Origin: Polaromonas sp.
Lineage (GTDB): Bacteria > Pseudomonadota > Gammaproteobacteria > Burkholderiales > Burkholderiaceae_C
Reading direction: 5' to 3'
Length of the DNA stretch: 64,000 nt
Assembly (NCBI GenBank): GCA_021737975.1
Contig: JAIPCZ010000006.1
Coordinates: forward strand, 35,286-99,285
Both the position numbers and the translations under genes were made by a program. The notes under the pieces were generated by a model. The model did no database searches, was not told the origin of the DNA, and saw only the letters and a list, made by a program, of their open reading frames with translations. This document shows positions 1 through 10,837 of the stretch, one piece after another (within the stretch, counting starts at the first letter, position 1; every line of letters starts with the position of its first letter).

Positions 1-2
1 AA

Positions 3-446
3 TGCACCGGCTGTCTGCAGTGCGAAATGGCCTGTTCTTTCGAGAACTACGGCACGTTCGCTACCGCGAAATCACGTATCAAGGTGTTTAACTTTCACCA
101 TACCGGCAAGAAGGTGCCTTACACCTGCACCCAGTGCGACGAGGCTTGGTGCCTGCACGCGTGCCCGGTTGAAGCCATCACGGTGGACAAGGCGACAGGC
201 GCCAAGGTGGTGAACGAAGCCACCTGTGTCGGCTGCAAGGTCTGCACCATCGCCTGCCCGTTTGGCACCATCAACTACGTTCAGGAAACCGGCAAGGTGC
301 AGAAGTGCGACCTCTGCGGGGGCGATCCGGCTTGCGCCGACGCCTGCCCCACCGGCGCCATCACCTTCATCGACGCCAACTGGACCGGTCTGGGCAAGAT
401 GGAACAGTGGGCTGACAAGCTCGGCAATCAACCTACAGCAGCCTAA
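3..446 (+). CDS. aorA: AOR ferredoxin-like subunit, four [4Fe-4S] clusters (5' end outside window)
   Basis: The reading frame is already open at base 3, so the start lies upstream of the window. The visible 147 residues hold sixteen cysteines in four groups (CTGCLQCEMAC, CTQCDEAWCLHAC, CVGCKVCTIAC, CDLCGGDPACADAC), which is the pattern of a four-cluster polyferredoxin of the HycB/DmsB kind. The next genes encode a tungsten aldehyde oxidoreductase and an FAD subunit. This matches the three-subunit AorABC enzyme described from Aromatoleum aromaticum, in which AorA carries electrons between AorB and AorC. Assignment as AorA rests on this order and the cysteine pattern. A generic electron-transfer subunit of another oxidoreductase is the alternative, but the context makes it unlikely. 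Confidence 0.85.
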   Translation, partial: CTGCLQCEMACSFENYGTFATAKSRIKVFNFHHTGKKVPYTCTQCDEAWCLHACPVEAITVDKATGAKVVNEATCVGCKVCTIACPFGTINYVQETGKVQKCDLCGGDPACADACPTGAITFIDANWTGLGKMEQWADKLGNQPTAA

Positions 447-458
447 GGAGAAACAATC

Positions 459-2312
459 ATGTCATGGGCAGGAAAAATCCTCCGCGTTAACTTGACCGCG
501 GGTACCGTCAAGTCAGAACCTCTCAACATGGAGTGGGCACAAGCCTATATCGGCTCGCGTGGCCTGGGGACCAAGTACCTGGTCGAGGAAGTCGATGCCA
601 CCGTGGATCCGCTCTCTGCAGAGAACAAGATCATCTGGGCCACCGGTCCGCTGACTGGCACCATGGCCTCCACGGGCGGCCGTTACACCGTCATCACCAA
701 GGGCCCGCTGACCGGCGCGATTGCCTGCTCGAATTCGGGCGGCTACTGGGGCGCCGAGTTCAAGATGGCGGGCTGGGACATGGTCATCTTTGAAGGCAAG
801 TCGGCCAAGCCGGTCTACCTCTACGTCAACGACGACCTGGCGGAACTGCGTGATGCCGGCCATCTGTGGGGCAAGAGCGTCTGGGAAACCGAAGAGATCA
901 TCAAGAAGGGTCTGCAGGACCCGCTGGCCCGCGTCTCGAGCATTGGCAAGGCCGGTGAAAACGGCGTGTTGTTTGCGGCCGTAGTCAACGACTTGCACCG
1001 CGCGGCGGGCCGTTCCGGCGTTGGGGCTGTCATGGGCAGCAAGAACCTCAAGGCCATCGCCGTGCGCGGCACCAAGGGCGTCGGCAACATCAAGGACCCG
1101 AAAGCCTTCATGGCCGCCACCAAGGCCGCCAAAAAAGTGCTCGCCGAGAACGGCGTCACCGGCACCGGCTTGCCCGCCATGGGCACCCAGGTGCTGATGA
1201 GTGTGATCAACGAGGTGGGTGGCCTGCCCACACGCAACCACCAGGACAACCAGTTTGAAGGCGCCAAGGACATCGGTGCTGAAGCCATGGCGACCCCGCG
1301 CAAGACCGACGGGAAGAAACACCTGGTGACGAACCAGGCCTGCTTTGGCTGCACCATTGCCTGCGGGCGCATCAGCAAGATGGACGAAGGCCACTTCACC
1401 ATCGAGAACAAGCCGCAGTACCGCGGTGCCAATGGCGGTTTGGAGTACGAAGCCGCCTGGGCACTGGGTGCCGCCAATGGCGTCAACGACCTCGAATGCC
1501 TGCAATACGCCAACCTGTTGTGCAACGAGGAAGGCATCGACCCGATCAGCTTTGGCGCCACCGTGGGCGCGGTCATGGAACTCTACGGCATGGGTGTGCT
1601 GACCAAGGAACAAATCGGCATCGAAGCGCCGTTTGGCTCGGCCCGTGCGCTGGCCTTTCTGGCCGAGGAAACGGTCAACGGCCGCGGTTTTGGCAAGGAA
1701 ATTGGACAGGGCTCCAAACGCCTGACCGCCAAGTACGGCCACCCGGAACTCAGCATGTCATCGAAGGGCCAGGAATTCCCGGCCTACGACGGGCGTGCCA
1801 TTCAGGGCATCGGCCTGGCCTATGCCACCAGCAACCGCGGCGGCTGCCATTTGCGCGGCTACACCATTGCCTCCGAGATTTTGGGCATTCCGGTCAAGAC
1901 CGATCCGCTCGAATCACAAGGCAAGCCTGAGCTGGTCAAGGCCTTCCAGGACGCCACCGCGGCCTTCGACTCGTCGGGCCTGTGTATCTTCACGACCTTT
2001 GCCTGGGGCCTGCAAGACCTCTCACCCCAGATGCAGGGCGCGTGTGGTGAGCAGTACACGATTGAAGAACTTGCCAAGATCGGTGAGCGGATCTGGAACA
2101 TGGAGCGCGAGTTCAACAACCGTGCCGGTTTCACCAAGGCAGACGACAGCCTGCCCGCGCGGCTGACCACGGCCGCCGAGGCCTGCAAAACTGGCCCGGC
2201 CAAGGGCAAGTTCAACGAACTCGCCACCATGCTGCCGCTGTACTACGAGGCCCGTGGCTGGGACCCCGAGGGGCGCCCGACTGCGGCCACCAAAGAGCGG
2301 CTGAGCCTGTAA
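459..2312 (+). CDS. aorB: Tungsten-dependent aldehyde:ferredoxin oxidoreductase, large subunit
   Basis: A 617-residue protein of the aldehyde ferredoxin oxidoreductase family, which oxidises aldehydes to carboxylic acids at a tungsten bis-pyranopterin centre. The N-terminal third shows family motifs (GSRGLGTKYL, ATGPLTGT, GGRYTVITKGPLTGA, AGRSGVGAVMGSKNLKAI). The [4Fe-4S] ligands are Cys295, Cys298 and Cys302 in CFGCTIAC, with the fourth probably Cys509 in SSGLC. The length suits the family (about 600-620). It starts 12 bases after the ferredoxin subunit behind the ribosome site AAGGAGAAA. Together with the ferredoxin and FAD subunits it would form a cytoplasmic, NAD-linked AorABC-type enzyme that detoxifies or uses aldehydes. 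Metal identity (W rather than Mo) is known for the family and not visible in the sequence. Confidence 0.93.
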   Translation: MSWAGKILRVNLTAGTVKSEPLNMEWAQAYIGSRGLGTKYLVEEVDATVDPLSAENKIIWATGPLTGTMASTGGRYTVITKGPLTGAIACSNSGGYWGAEFKMAGWDMVIFEGKSAKPVYLYVNDDLAELRDAGHLWGKSVWETEEIIKKGLQDPLARVSSIGKAGENGVLFAAVVNDLHRAAGRSGVGAVMGSKNLKAIAVRGTKGVGNIKDPKAFMAATKAAKKVLAENGVTGTGLPAMGTQVLMSVINEVGGLPTRNHQDNQFEGAKDIGAEAMATPRKTDGKKHLVTNQACFGCTIACGRISKMDEGHFTIENKPQYRGANGGLEYEAAWALGAANGVNDLECLQYANLLCNEEGIDPISFGATVGAVMELYGMGVLTKEQIGIEAPFGSARALAFLAEETVNGRGFGKEIGQGSKRLTAKYGHPELSMSSKGQEFPAYDGRAIQGIGLAYATSNRGGCHLRGYTIASEILGIPVKTDPLESQGKPELVKAFQDATAAFDSSGLCIFTTFAWGLQDLSPQMQGACGEQYTIEELAKIGERIWNMEREFNNRAGFTKADDSLPARLTTAAEACKTGPAKGKFNELATMLPLYYEARGWDPEGRPTAATKERLSL

Positions 2313-2324
2313 GGTCCGCGTCAC

Positions 2325-2396
2325 CGTCATCGCGAGGAGCCTAGCAAGGCGGCAATCCAGGAAGTCATGGATTGCCGCGCTTCGCTCGCAATGACG
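2325..2396. repeat. Palindromic interspersed repeat between aorB and aorC
   Basis: Imperfect inverted repeat. The left arm begins CGTCATCGCGAGGAGC and continues GGCGGCAATCCA. The right arm begins TGGATTGCCGCGCTTCGCTC and ends GCAATGACG. The sequence type (GTCATTGCGAG...GCAATCCA) belongs to a widespread family of short palindromic bacterial repeats. It lies inside the operon in the 140-base aorB-aorC gap, so the transcript should fold into a strong hairpin there, which may set the ratio of the subunits. Confidence 0.75.
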
Positions 2397-2452
2397 ACGC
2401 CAAGCAACAAACGAGCGGCGTCAATAGCCGCTTTTTTTCTGGAGAAATTACC

Positions 2453-3748
2453 ATGACCCACCACGTCATCCTCGGTGCCGGCCCGGCCGGCGTCATTGCC
2501 GCCGAGACCATTCGCAAGCTCAGCGCCCGCGACAGCATCACCCTCATTGGTGATGAGCCTGAGCCGTCTTATTCGCGCATGGCCATTCCCTACCTGCTGA
2601 TGGGCAATATCGACGAAACCGGTACGTATCTGCGCAAAAGCCCGACCCACTTTGAAGATCTGGGTATCAAGCTGGTGCAGGACCGCGTGCGCTCGGTGCA
2701 AACGGACAGCAAATCCATCGTCCTTAAAAGCGGGGCCACGATCGGCTTTGACACCTTGCTGATCGCCACGGGTTCACACCCGGTGCGTCCACCCATTCCT
2801 GGTATCGATTTGGCAGGTGTGCACCCCTGCTGGACGCTGGCCGATGCGCGTGCCATTGCGGCGCTGGCCCAGCCCGGCGCCCGTGTGCTGCAACTCGGTG
2901 CCGGCTTCATCGGCTGCATCATCATGGAAGCCCTGGCGGCGCGTGGTGTGAAATTGAGCGTGGTCGAAATGGGCGACCGCATGGTGCCTCGCATGATGGG
3001 CCCAACGGCGGGCGGCATGATCCGCGACTGGTGCGAGACCAAGGGCGTTGAAGTGTTCACCAGCACCAAGGTCGAGTCGATCGAGGCGGGTACCCCCTTG
3101 AATGTGAAACTCTCCAATGGCAAGACCATGCAGGCCGACCTGGTGATCAGCGCCGCCGGCGTGCGACCTGCCATTGGGTACCTGGAGAACTCCGGCATCA
3201 CCTGCCTGCTGGGTGTGCTGACCGACGAGCACCTGCAATCCAATGTGCCCGGTATCTATGCGGCAGGCGACTGCGCTGAAGCGCTGGACAAAGTGTCAGG
3301 CAAGATGATTGTCAGCGCCATCCAGCCCAACGCGGCCGAGCAGGCCCGTATTGCGGCCATGAACATGGTGGCATTCGCGCGCGGGCAGGCGCCACGCGCC
3401 CAACTCAAGGGTGTGACACAAATCAACGTGCTCGACACGCTGGGGCTGATCTCGACCAGTTTTGGCGACTGGGAGGGCGTGCCGGGGGGTGAACATGTCG
3501 AGTTGACCGACAAGGCCCAGGGCCGCCATTTGAGCCTGCAGTTCAGGGACGATGTGCTGGTGGGCTGCAACAGCGTCGGCTGGACCGAGCATGTGGGCGT
3601 GATGCGCGGCCTGGTCGAAGGCCAGATCAGATTGGGCGACTGGGCCCATACCCTGAAGCAGGACCCCACCCGCCTGATGGAAGCCTACCTGGCCGCGGCG
3701 CAGGGACAAGGCGACTGGTCGGGCGCAACGGATGCGCGCAGGCGCTAA
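2453..3748 (+). CDS. aorC: FAD/NAD(P)-binding subunit of AOR (pyridine nucleotide-disulfide oxidoreductase family)
   Basis: A 431-residue flavoprotein with an N-terminal dinucleotide fold (HVILGAGPAGVIAAETI), a central NAD-binding motif (VLQLGAGFIGCIIMEALAARG) and the second FAD motif (NVPGIYAAGDCAEA). It resembles the FAD subunits of NADH-dependent nitrite reductase and rubredoxin reductase. The start at 2453 is chosen because a GGAGAAATTACC ribosome site precedes it and MTHHVILGAG begins the fold. An upstream ATG at 2372 lies inside the palindromic repeat. Position after the tungsten subunit identifies it as the likely NAD(H)-linking AorC. The 140-base gap with a repeat is longer than the aorA-aorB gap of 12 bases. 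Confidence 0.85.
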   Translation: MTHHVILGAGPAGVIAAETIRKLSARDSITLIGDEPEPSYSRMAIPYLLMGNIDETGTYLRKSPTHFEDLGIKLVQDRVRSVQTDSKSIVLKSGATIGFDTLLIATGSHPVRPPIPGIDLAGVHPCWTLADARAIAALAQPGARVLQLGAGFIGCIIMEALAARGVKLSVVEMGDRMVPRMMGPTAGGMIRDWCETKGVEVFTSTKVESIEAGTPLNVKLSNGKTMQADLVISAAGVRPAIGYLENSGITCLLGVLTDEHLQSNVPGIYAAGDCAEALDKVSGKMIVSAIQPNAAEQARIAAMNMVAFARGQAPRAQLKGVTQINVLDTLGLISTSFGDWEGVPGGEHVELTDKAQGRHLSLQFRDDVLVGCNSVGWTEHVGVMRGLVEGQIRLGDWAHTLKQDPTRLMEAYLAAAQGQGDWSGATDARRR

Positions 3749-3758
3749 AGTTCGCGGC

Positions 3759-4013
3759 ATGAAGATCACCCTTAAACTTTTTGCGTCGTTGACCGACTAC
3801 CTGCCGCCCGAGTCCAAATACACCAATATCGTGGCCCTGGACATTGCCCCCGAAACCACCATCGGTCAACTTGTGGAGCAGTACCGTTTGCCGGAAAAAC
3901 TGGTGCATCTGGTGCTGGTCAACGGCAGTTACGTGGCGCCTGAAAAACGCCCGGCGCAGACGCTTGCCGAGGGCGATGTGCTGGCCATCTGGCCACCGAT
4001 TGCCGGCGGCTGA
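3759..4013 (+). CDS. MoaD/ThiS-like sulfur carrier of the AOR operon
   Basis: An 84-residue ubiquitin-fold protein ending in AIWPPIAGG. The C-terminal Gly-Gly is the residue pair that is adenylylated and thiocarboxylated in MoaD and ThiS, so it probably supplies sulfur for the pyranopterin dithiolene of the tungsten cofactor. The start at 3759 (GGCATGAAGATC) begins the beta-grasp fold; an upstream ATG at 3732 would overlap aorC. A dedicated MoaD-like gene inside AOR operons is common. No MoaE partner is visible here. Confidence 0.85.
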   Translation: MKITLKLFASLTDYLPPESKYTNIVALDIAPETTIGQLVEQYRLPEKLVHLVLVNGSYVAPEKRPAQTLAEGDVLAIWPPIAGG

Positions 4014-4026
4014 GGCTCATCAACAC

Positions 4027-4326
4027 ATGCAGGACTTTTACGCCGAGCGCTTTGAGCGCGAGATGGGTTGCACCGAGGCCGAGTGGCTGATGTGGCTGCC
4101 CAAGGCCATTGGTGACCACCACTGGAAACAGCACGAGGGTACGGCCGGTGTGCGCCTCGGCGACGGTGCGCTCGGCCTGAAATGGCAGGTGGGTCCACCG
4201 CGGGTGATCGGGCTCATCAGCATTCCGGTGCTCAAGGTGAGCTTTCGTTTTGCCGGTCTGGACGATCAGGCGCGTTATACGTTTATGAAGCGCTTTGATC
4301 TCTACATGCAGCGCGGCGGCGGCTAG
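4027..4326 (+). CDS. Small conserved-looking protein at the end of the AOR operon
   Basis: A 99-residue protein beginning MQDFYAERFEREMGCTEAEW, 13 bases after the MoaD-like gene. It contains the stretches GALGLKWQVGPPRVIGLISI and RYTFMKRFDLYMQRGGG, with no signal peptide or membrane segment. I do not recognise a family. Its stop codon TAG lies inside a palindromic repeat. Position suggests a role in assembly of the aldehyde oxidoreductase or its cofactor, which is inference only. Confidence 0.6.
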   Translation: MQDFYAERFEREMGCTEAEWLMWLPKAIGDHHWKQHEGTAGVRLGDGALGLKWQVGPPRVIGLISIPVLKVSFRFAGLDDQARYTFMKRFDLYMQRGGG

Positions 4327-4419
4327 GAGCCTGGGCGGCAGAGCGTTATGCGCAGGTAAAATGAGGAGCCCGCAGGGCGGGGGACACGCAGCAGAACGCT
4401 CTGCCGTCCAGGCTCCTAG
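4323..4419. repeat. Long inverted repeat between convergent genes, probable bidirectional terminator
   Basis: Two 25-base arms (4323-4347 and 4395-4419) are inverted complements with one mismatch. The left arm begins CTAGGAGCCTGGGCGGCAGA. The left arm occurs again, identical over 25 bases, at 30208-30232, also between two convergent genes. The structure sits exactly between the AOR operon end and crcB and would form a stem in either transcript. Confidence 0.75.
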
Positions 4420-4423
4420 TGGG

Positions 4424-4813
4424 TCAGGCTGACGCCCTGATGAAAAACTCAGCCGTCCTGATGCCGGCCAGCGTCAGTAAGAGCGAGCCGAACAGGTGCA
4501 GTGCGGCCGTGCTAAAACCCAGCAGGTAGCGTTGTTGCCCCAGCATGCCGACCACTTCGGCTGAAAAGCTTGAGAAGGTGGTGAGTGCGCCCAAAAAGCC
4601 CGTGATGATGGCGAGACGCCAGGCCGGGTCAAGATGCGGCATGGCCTGAAACACCGCCACGGCCAGGCCCACCAGGTAGCCTCCCACCAGATTGGCGGCC
4701 AGTGTGCCCAGGGGAATGACGGCTCCGGGGTTGAGCCACAAACCCAGTCCCCAGCGGGCCAGGGCTCCGAGGCAGGCCCCAAGACAAATCGCCAGCACGG
4801 ACAGCATGAGCAA
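4424..4813 (-). CDS. crcB: Fluoride channel CrcB/FluC
   Basis: A 129-residue membrane protein with four hydrophobic segments and the FluC family motifs [23 protein letters not shown] and [13 protein letters not shown]. Members form dual-topology dimers that export fluoride. Length is normal for the family. It is the last gene of the minus-strand block, 14 bases after comEA. No fluoride riboswitch was seen in front of it, so it may be expressed constitutively with its neighbours. Confidence 0.93.
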   Translation of the reverse strand: MLMLSVLAICLGACLGALARWGLGLWLNPGAVIPLGTLAANLVGGYLVGLAVAVFQAMPHLDPAWRLAIITGFLGALTTFSSFSAEVVGMLGQQRYLLGFSTAALHLFGSLLLTLAGIRTAEFFIRASA

Positions 4814-4827
4814 GGGTCAGCTTTGGC

Positions 4828-5115
4828 TCATTTTTTGGCGGCGGGCGCTGCCTTGAAGACAGCGCCGTTGATGGTCACACCTTCACCGGAGAAGTTGGCC
4901 GCCTTGATTTCTGCGACGCCCTGCACGCGGGTGATGAAGTCGTTCCAGTCCTTGAAGTTGCCTTTTTTGCGTTCCAGGAGAATCTTCGCGGAGGTGCCCG
5001 GTCCGATGCCCTTGATGCTGTCGAGTTCGGCCTCGGAGGCTTTGTTGATGTCCAGCGCGGCATGACAGGACAGCGCGGACAAAAAAGCAATCAGGGTGAG
5101 GGATTTCTTGAGCAT
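4828..5115 (-). CDS. ComEA-family helix-hairpin-helix protein, secreted
   Basis: A 95-residue protein with a signal peptide (LTLIAFLSALSCHA, cleavage near residue 20) followed by a single ComEA-type helix-hairpin-helix domain (LDINKASEAELDSIKGIGPG). Such proteins bind DNA in the periplasm and can take part in DNA uptake. It is shorter than Bacillus ComEA and lacks the membrane anchor domain, as is typical of Gram-negative forms. It follows hldD by 27 bases. Confidence 0.85.
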   Translation of the reverse strand: MLKKSLTLIAFLSALSCHAALDINKASEAELDSIKGIGPGTSAKILLERKKGNFKDWNDFITRVQGVAEIKAANFSGEGVTINGAVFKAAPAAKK

Positions 5116-5142
5116 GGCGGTCTCCTTGAATGTTGTTTGGGT

Positions 5143-6162
5143 TTAGCCTTGTTGTGCCAGCCACTGCACATACCTGGCGACCCCCGTTTGTACATCCGCA
5201 AAGGAATGGTCGCAACCGGCGGCCCGCAGCGCGCCCAGATCGGCCTCGGTGTGGCACTGGTACTTGCCACGCAGTGCATCGGGGAAGGGGATGTATTCAA
5301 GCAAACCCCCAGCGGTCAGTCCCTCCAGTGTCAGCGGTGCCTGGCCTTGTGCCTGGCAAAGCGCATTGACGACCGAACTGGCCACGTCGTTGAAGGGCTG
5401 GGCGCGACCGCTGCCGAGGTTGAAAATGCCCGAGATTTCGGGGTGGTCGAAGAACCACAGGTTGACTGCGACCACGTCGTCAATAAAGACGAAGTCACGC
5501 ATTTGTGCCCCCGCCGCATAACCACCGTAGTCGCCAAACAACTTGACCTTGCCCTCGGCCTTGAACTGGTTGAACTGATGGAAGGCGACGCTGGCCATGC
5601 GACCCTTGTGCTGTTCACGCGGGCCGTACACATTGAAGTAACGAAAGCCGACCACCTGCCGGGTGAGTCCGGCCAGGGCGTTCTCGAACGCCGGGCCGCA
5701 CTCGATGCGCATGCGCTGGTCGAACAGCAATTTGGAGTAGCCGTAGACATTGAGCGGCTGCTCGAAGGCGGGGGCTTCGCGGAAGGTGTCAGAGCCGCCG
5801 TAGGTGGCCGCGCTGGACGCGTAGAGCAGGCGGGCGCTTCGCTTCTGGCAGGTCTGGTACAACTGCACCGAAGTGGTGTAGTTGTTTCGCATCATGTACT
5901 GGCCGTTGCTCTCCATGGTGTCGCTGCAGGCGCCCTCGTGAAAAACGGCTTCGACCTTGCCATAGGCGTCGGCTGCAAAGGCGTCGTAAAAATCTGCGGC
6001 ATCCACATAGTCGGCAATCTGCAAGTCGACCAGGTTGCGGAACTTGTCGCCCTGGGTCAGGTCATCGACGGCAATGATGTCGTTCAGGCCGCGTGTGTTG
6101 AGCCCCTTGATGAGGTTGGAGCCAATAAAACCGGCGGCACCGGTGACAACGATTCGGGTCAT
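5143..6162 (-). CDS. hldD: ADP-L-glycero-D-manno-heptose 6-epimerase
   Basis: A 339-residue extended short-chain dehydrogenase. The N-terminus carries the NADP-binding motif [15 protein letters not shown], and the catalytic Tyr-Lys pair is in [10 protein letters not shown]. It epimerises ADP-D,D-heptose to ADP-L,D-heptose, the precursor of the lipopolysaccharide inner core. The start overlaps the hldE stop by four bases (ATGA), so the two are translationally coupled and serve the same pathway. Confidence 0.95.
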   Translation of the reverse strand: MTRIVVTGAAGFIGSNLIKGLNTRGLNDIIAVDDLTQGDKFRNLVDLQIADYVDAADFYDAFAADAYGKVEAVFHEGACSDTMESNGQYMMRNNYTTSVQLYQTCQKRSARLLYASSAATYGGSDTFREAPAFEQPLNVYGYSKLLFDQRMRIECGPAFENALAGLTRQVVGFRYFNVYGPREQHKGRMASVAFHQFNQFKAEGKVKLFGDYGGYAAGAQMRDFVFIDDVVAVNLWFFDHPEISGIFNLGSGRAQPFNDVASSVVNALCQAQGQAPLTLEGLTAGGLLEYIPFPDALRGKYQCHTEADLGALRAAGCDHSFADVQTGVARYVQWLAQQG

Positions 6163-7088
6163 GCGAACAACTCCTCATAGGAAACGGTGGCGGTGCCAAA
6201 TTTGCCAACAACCAGGCCGCCAGCCCGGTTGGCCCATGGCAGGGCTTCACGCAGGCTCATGCCCGCAGCCACCAGGGTCGCCAGGGTGGCAATCACGGTG
6301 TCGCCAGCACCGGTGACATCGAACACTTCGCGCGCTTGCGCCTTGACGTCGGCGCGTCCCTGCGCATCGAACAGCGTCATGCCTTCTTCGCTGCGGGTCA
6401 ACAACACCGCCTGCAGCCCGAGTTGCTGACGCAGGTTTTGCACCTTGGTCTGCAGATCGGACTCGTCTTGCCAGGCCCCGATGACTTGTTGCAATTCGAC
6501 CCGGTTGGGGGTGATCACGGTGGCCTGCTGGTAACGCGAATAATCCGAACCTTTGGGGTCGATCAGAATGGGTTTTCCGGCTTCGACGGCGCGCGCAATC
6601 ATGTCGCTCACATGCGCCAGGCCCCCTTTGCCATAATCTGAAAACAGCACGGCCTGATGGCTGGGCAGCAGTTCCATGAAGGTGGCGGTCTGCGTCGCCA
6701 GCACCTCGTTTTTTGGGGTGTTTTCGAAGTCCAGTCGCAACAATTGCTGCTGGCGCCCGATGACCCGCAGTTTGACCGTGGTTTTGAGTTGCGCATCGCG
6801 GCCGAAATGGGTCTGGATGCCGGTGTCCGCCATCAGCGCTTCCAGTTTGTGACTGGCTTCGTCCTCGCCCACCACCGTGAGCAGCGAAGCCTGGCCGCCA
6901 AGTGTGACCACGTTGAACGCCACGTTCGCTGCGCCGCCGTTGCGCTCTTCTTCGCGCGTGACGCGCACTACCGGCACCGGGGCCTCCGGGCTGATGCGGT
7001 CCACGGCGCCGTACCAGTAGCGGTCCAGCATCACATCACCCACCACCAGCACGCGTGCTGCAGATATCTTTTCTTTGGAAATAGTCAT
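6159..7088 (-). CDS. hldE: D-glycero-beta-D-manno-heptose-7-phosphate kinase (RfaE domain I only)
   Basis: A 309-residue PfkB-family sugar kinase with the anion-hole/catalytic motif [14 protein letters not shown] and N-terminal [15 protein letters not shown]. It phosphorylates heptose 7-phosphate in ADP-heptose synthesis. Only the kinase domain is present. The adenylyltransferase domain fused to it in E. coli HldE is absent and must be encoded elsewhere. The start at 7088 overlaps the lapB stop by ATGA; a longer frame to 7148 lies inside lapB and was not used. Confidence 0.93.
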   Translation of the reverse strand: MTISKEKISAARVLVVGDVMLDRYWYGAVDRISPEAPVPVVRVTREEERNGGAANVAFNVVTLGGQASLLTVVGEDEASHKLEALMADTGIQTHFGRDAQLKTTVKLRVIGRQQQLLRLDFENTPKNEVLATQTATFMELLPSHQAVLFSDYGKGGLAHVSDMIARAVEAGKPILIDPKGSDYSRYQQATVITPNRVELQQVIGAWQDESDLQTKVQNLRQQLGLQAVLLTRSEEGMTLFDAQGRADVKAQAREVFDVTGAGDTVIATLATLVAAGMSLREALPWANRAGGLVVGKFGTATVSYEELFA

Positions 7089-8242
7089 AATTCTTCCACC
7101 CGGCGAGCGGGGTAACTGTCCCAGGTCTGGCAGCCAGGACATTGCCAAAAGTGTTGTGTGGCTTCAAAGCCGCAAGCCGCGCAGCGGTAACGCAGCAGGG
7201 GCTTGATGGCATGGTCCAGGGCGCGTTGCACCTGGGGGTGAAACTGCTCGTGCTCCAGTTTTTCGCCCGCTATCCAGCGTGTGGCGGCCACCAGCGAAGG
7301 CTCTTTTTCCAGATGATGCGCGTACCATTCACGGGCACTGGTTTGTGCGGCGGGGTCTGCGTTGGAAAGTGTGACGATGGCTTCCAGCACGTCCAGCGAA
7401 GCCTGCTCGGCATAGAGCTGTTGCAGCCTTGCCAGGGTCACTGCGGCATGGCCACTGCGCAGTGCCAGGTCAGCCAGCGGGCGGACGATCAGGGGCACCG
7501 CGGTGGGGGCGCTGTCGAGCGCCAGCATCAGGGTCTCCCAAGCCTGGGCGACCTGGCCCATCCGGGCCTGCAATTGGGCCAAGTCAAGGCGCGAGCGCGC
7601 CGCCTGGGGGGCTTTGGTGATGGCGCGCTGCAACAGCGCCAGCGCCGCCTCAAGCTGGCCCTGGGCCTCCTGGGTCACGGCCTGCTCGCAGAGGTAATGG
7701 GCCAGCCTCGGCGTGAAGCTCCCCTGTGCGTCGTGTTCAAGTTTTTCCGCCATGGCGGCAGCCTGCGGCCAGTCCCGGCTGCGCTCGTAGTTGGCCAGCA
7801 GGGCAAGTCGTGCCTGGGCCTCGAAGGCAGTGCCTTCGAGCTTGAGCAAGGCGGTCTCGGCGTGGTCCAGCAAACCGGCCTTGAGGTAGTCGAGCGCCAG
7901 GGCGTGCTGCGCCCGGTGCCGGTCCGCCTGGTTGATATCAGCGCGCGACAGCAGGTGCTGATGCACACGAACCGCACGTTCGTACTCGCCGCGACGGCGA
8001 AACAGGTTGCCCAGGGCAAAGTGGAGCTCGGAAGTGTCGGGGTCGCTCTGAACGGCCTCGATGAAGGCGTCGATGGCCTGGTCCTGCTGCTCATTGAGCA
8101 AAAAATTGAGGCCCTTGAAATAGGCTTTGGGTGCCTGGCGGTTTTCCAGCCTGATCTGGCGCAGGTCCAGGCGTGATGCCAGCCAACCCAGCACAAAGGC
8201 CAGGGGCAGGCCCAGCAAGACCCAACTCAGGTCAAAGTCCAT
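7085..8242 (-). CDS. lapB: LPS assembly protein LapB (TPR and rubredoxin-like)
   Basis: A 385-residue protein with an N-terminal membrane anchor (WVLLGLPLAFVLGWLASR), a chain of tetratricopeptide repeats, and a C-terminal rubredoxin-like metal site (CAACGF...CPGCQ). LapB (YciM) controls lipopolysaccharide synthesis through FtsH-mediated turnover of LpxC. The start MDFDLSW at 8242 overlaps the end of lapA by 11 bases. Its place before the heptose genes fits a shared role in LPS production. Confidence 0.92.
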   Translation of the reverse strand: MDFDLSWVLLGLPLAFVLGWLASRLDLRQIRLENRQAPKAYFKGLNFLLNEQQDQAIDAFIEAVQSDPDTSELHFALGNLFRRRGEYERAVRVHQHLLSRADINQADRHRAQHALALDYLKAGLLDHAETALLKLEGTAFEAQARLALLANYERSRDWPQAAAMAEKLEHDAQGSFTPRLAHYLCEQAVTQEAQGQLEAALALLQRAITKAPQAARSRLDLAQLQARMGQVAQAWETLMLALDSAPTAVPLIVRPLADLALRSGHAAVTLARLQQLYAEQASLDVLEAIVTLSNADPAAQTSAREWYAHHLEKEPSLVAATRWIAGEKLEHEQFHPQVQRALDHAIKPLLRYRCAACGFEATQHFWQCPGCQTWDSYPARRVEEL

Positions 8243-8534
8243 CGGCGTAAACAGGCGGCGTGCCTGGCGCAGTGGGCTCGGCGTCGGCTTTCGATGCGGC
8301 GGGGCTCTGCTTGGCCTGGCGGTGTCGCCACCACCAGGGGGCCATGCCCAGCACCCCGACCACCACTCCGGCGGAAAAGGCGCCAAGCACCACCAGAACC
8401 ATGGGCGCAAGCCAGTAGTTGCCAAAGAAGAAGTGGACCGTCGCGACTTGCTGGTTGTTCAGCGCAAACGCGAACAAGGTGAAAAATATGGCGATCTTGA
8501 GGATCCACCTTAGCAACCACAGGATGTGTTTCAT
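8232..8534 (-). CDS. lapA: Inner-membrane protein LapA (DUF1049)
   Basis: A 100-residue protein with two transmembrane segments (about residues 10-28 and 42-63) joined by NNQQVATVHFFFGNYWLAP, typical of LapA/YciS. It overlaps lapB, its usual partner in LPS assembly. The C-terminal tail is polar and Pro/Ala rich. Confidence 0.9.
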   Translation of the reverse strand: MKHILWLLRWILKIAIFFTLFAFALNNQQVATVHFFFGNYWLAPMVLVVLGAFSAGVVVGVLGMAPWWWRHRQAKQSPAASKADAEPTAPGTPPVYADGL

Positions 8535-8604
8535 GGACGATTCCCAGAGACTGCGACGATTCTAGCGTTTGACTTTGCCGGGGTCGGCTTGGGCTGCAGC
8601 AGCG

Positions 8605-8910
8605 TCAGGGCGACGGCAGCAGTTCGTGGGTGCGCTGGTCCACGGCCAGGCGCAGGGCTTTGCCCGGCTTGAAGTGGGGCACCTGCTTTTCAGGGATGGC
8701 GACGCTTTCACCGCTGCGCGGATTGCGTCCCATGCGGGGCGGGCGGTAGTTCACGGAAAAACTGCCGAAGCCGCGTATTTCAATGCGATGTCCCCGCGCC
8801 AGGGCATCGTTCATGGCCTCCAGAATCGCCTTCACCGCAAATTCGGCATCGCGCTGGGTGATCTGGCCAAATCTTGCTGCAAGTTCTTCTACGAGGTCGG
8901 AGCGGGTCAT
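8605..8910 (-). CDS. ihfB: Integration host factor subunit beta
   Basis: A 101-residue DNA-bending protein of the HU/IHF family, with the beta-arm motif [15 protein letters not shown] and N-terminal [15 protein letters not shown] characteristic of IHF-beta. The rpsA-ihfB order is the usual one in proteobacteria. IHF would be the bending factor needed at the sigma-54 promoters in this window. Confidence 0.96.
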   Translation of the reverse strand: MTRSDLVEELAARFGQITQRDAEFAVKAILEAMNDALARGHRIEIRGFGSFSVNYRPPRMGRNPRSGESVAIPEKQVPHFKPGKALRLAVDQRTHELLPSP

Positions 8911-9023
8911 AAACTAATACCTTTGCGGGACAGACCTTTGGCTCTGCCCCCAACTGACTGGTAAGAAAAAAACGACCGGTGCACCAAGGCAACCGGCCGT
9001 CAGTTCAGTTCAGCAATATCGAC

Positions 9024-10703
<1,680 letters not shown>

Positions 10704-10837
10704 GTTTTGATGCGGTGTTAAGCGCAGGTTATTTCGCGGTTTTAAGCGCGGGGTTAAGTTTTTTTGAACCTCATTCGAAGTGCGCCAGTGCAGCGCGAGG
10801 GGGCGGATGAGGGCCGGTTTTTACCCTTGAGACAGGA

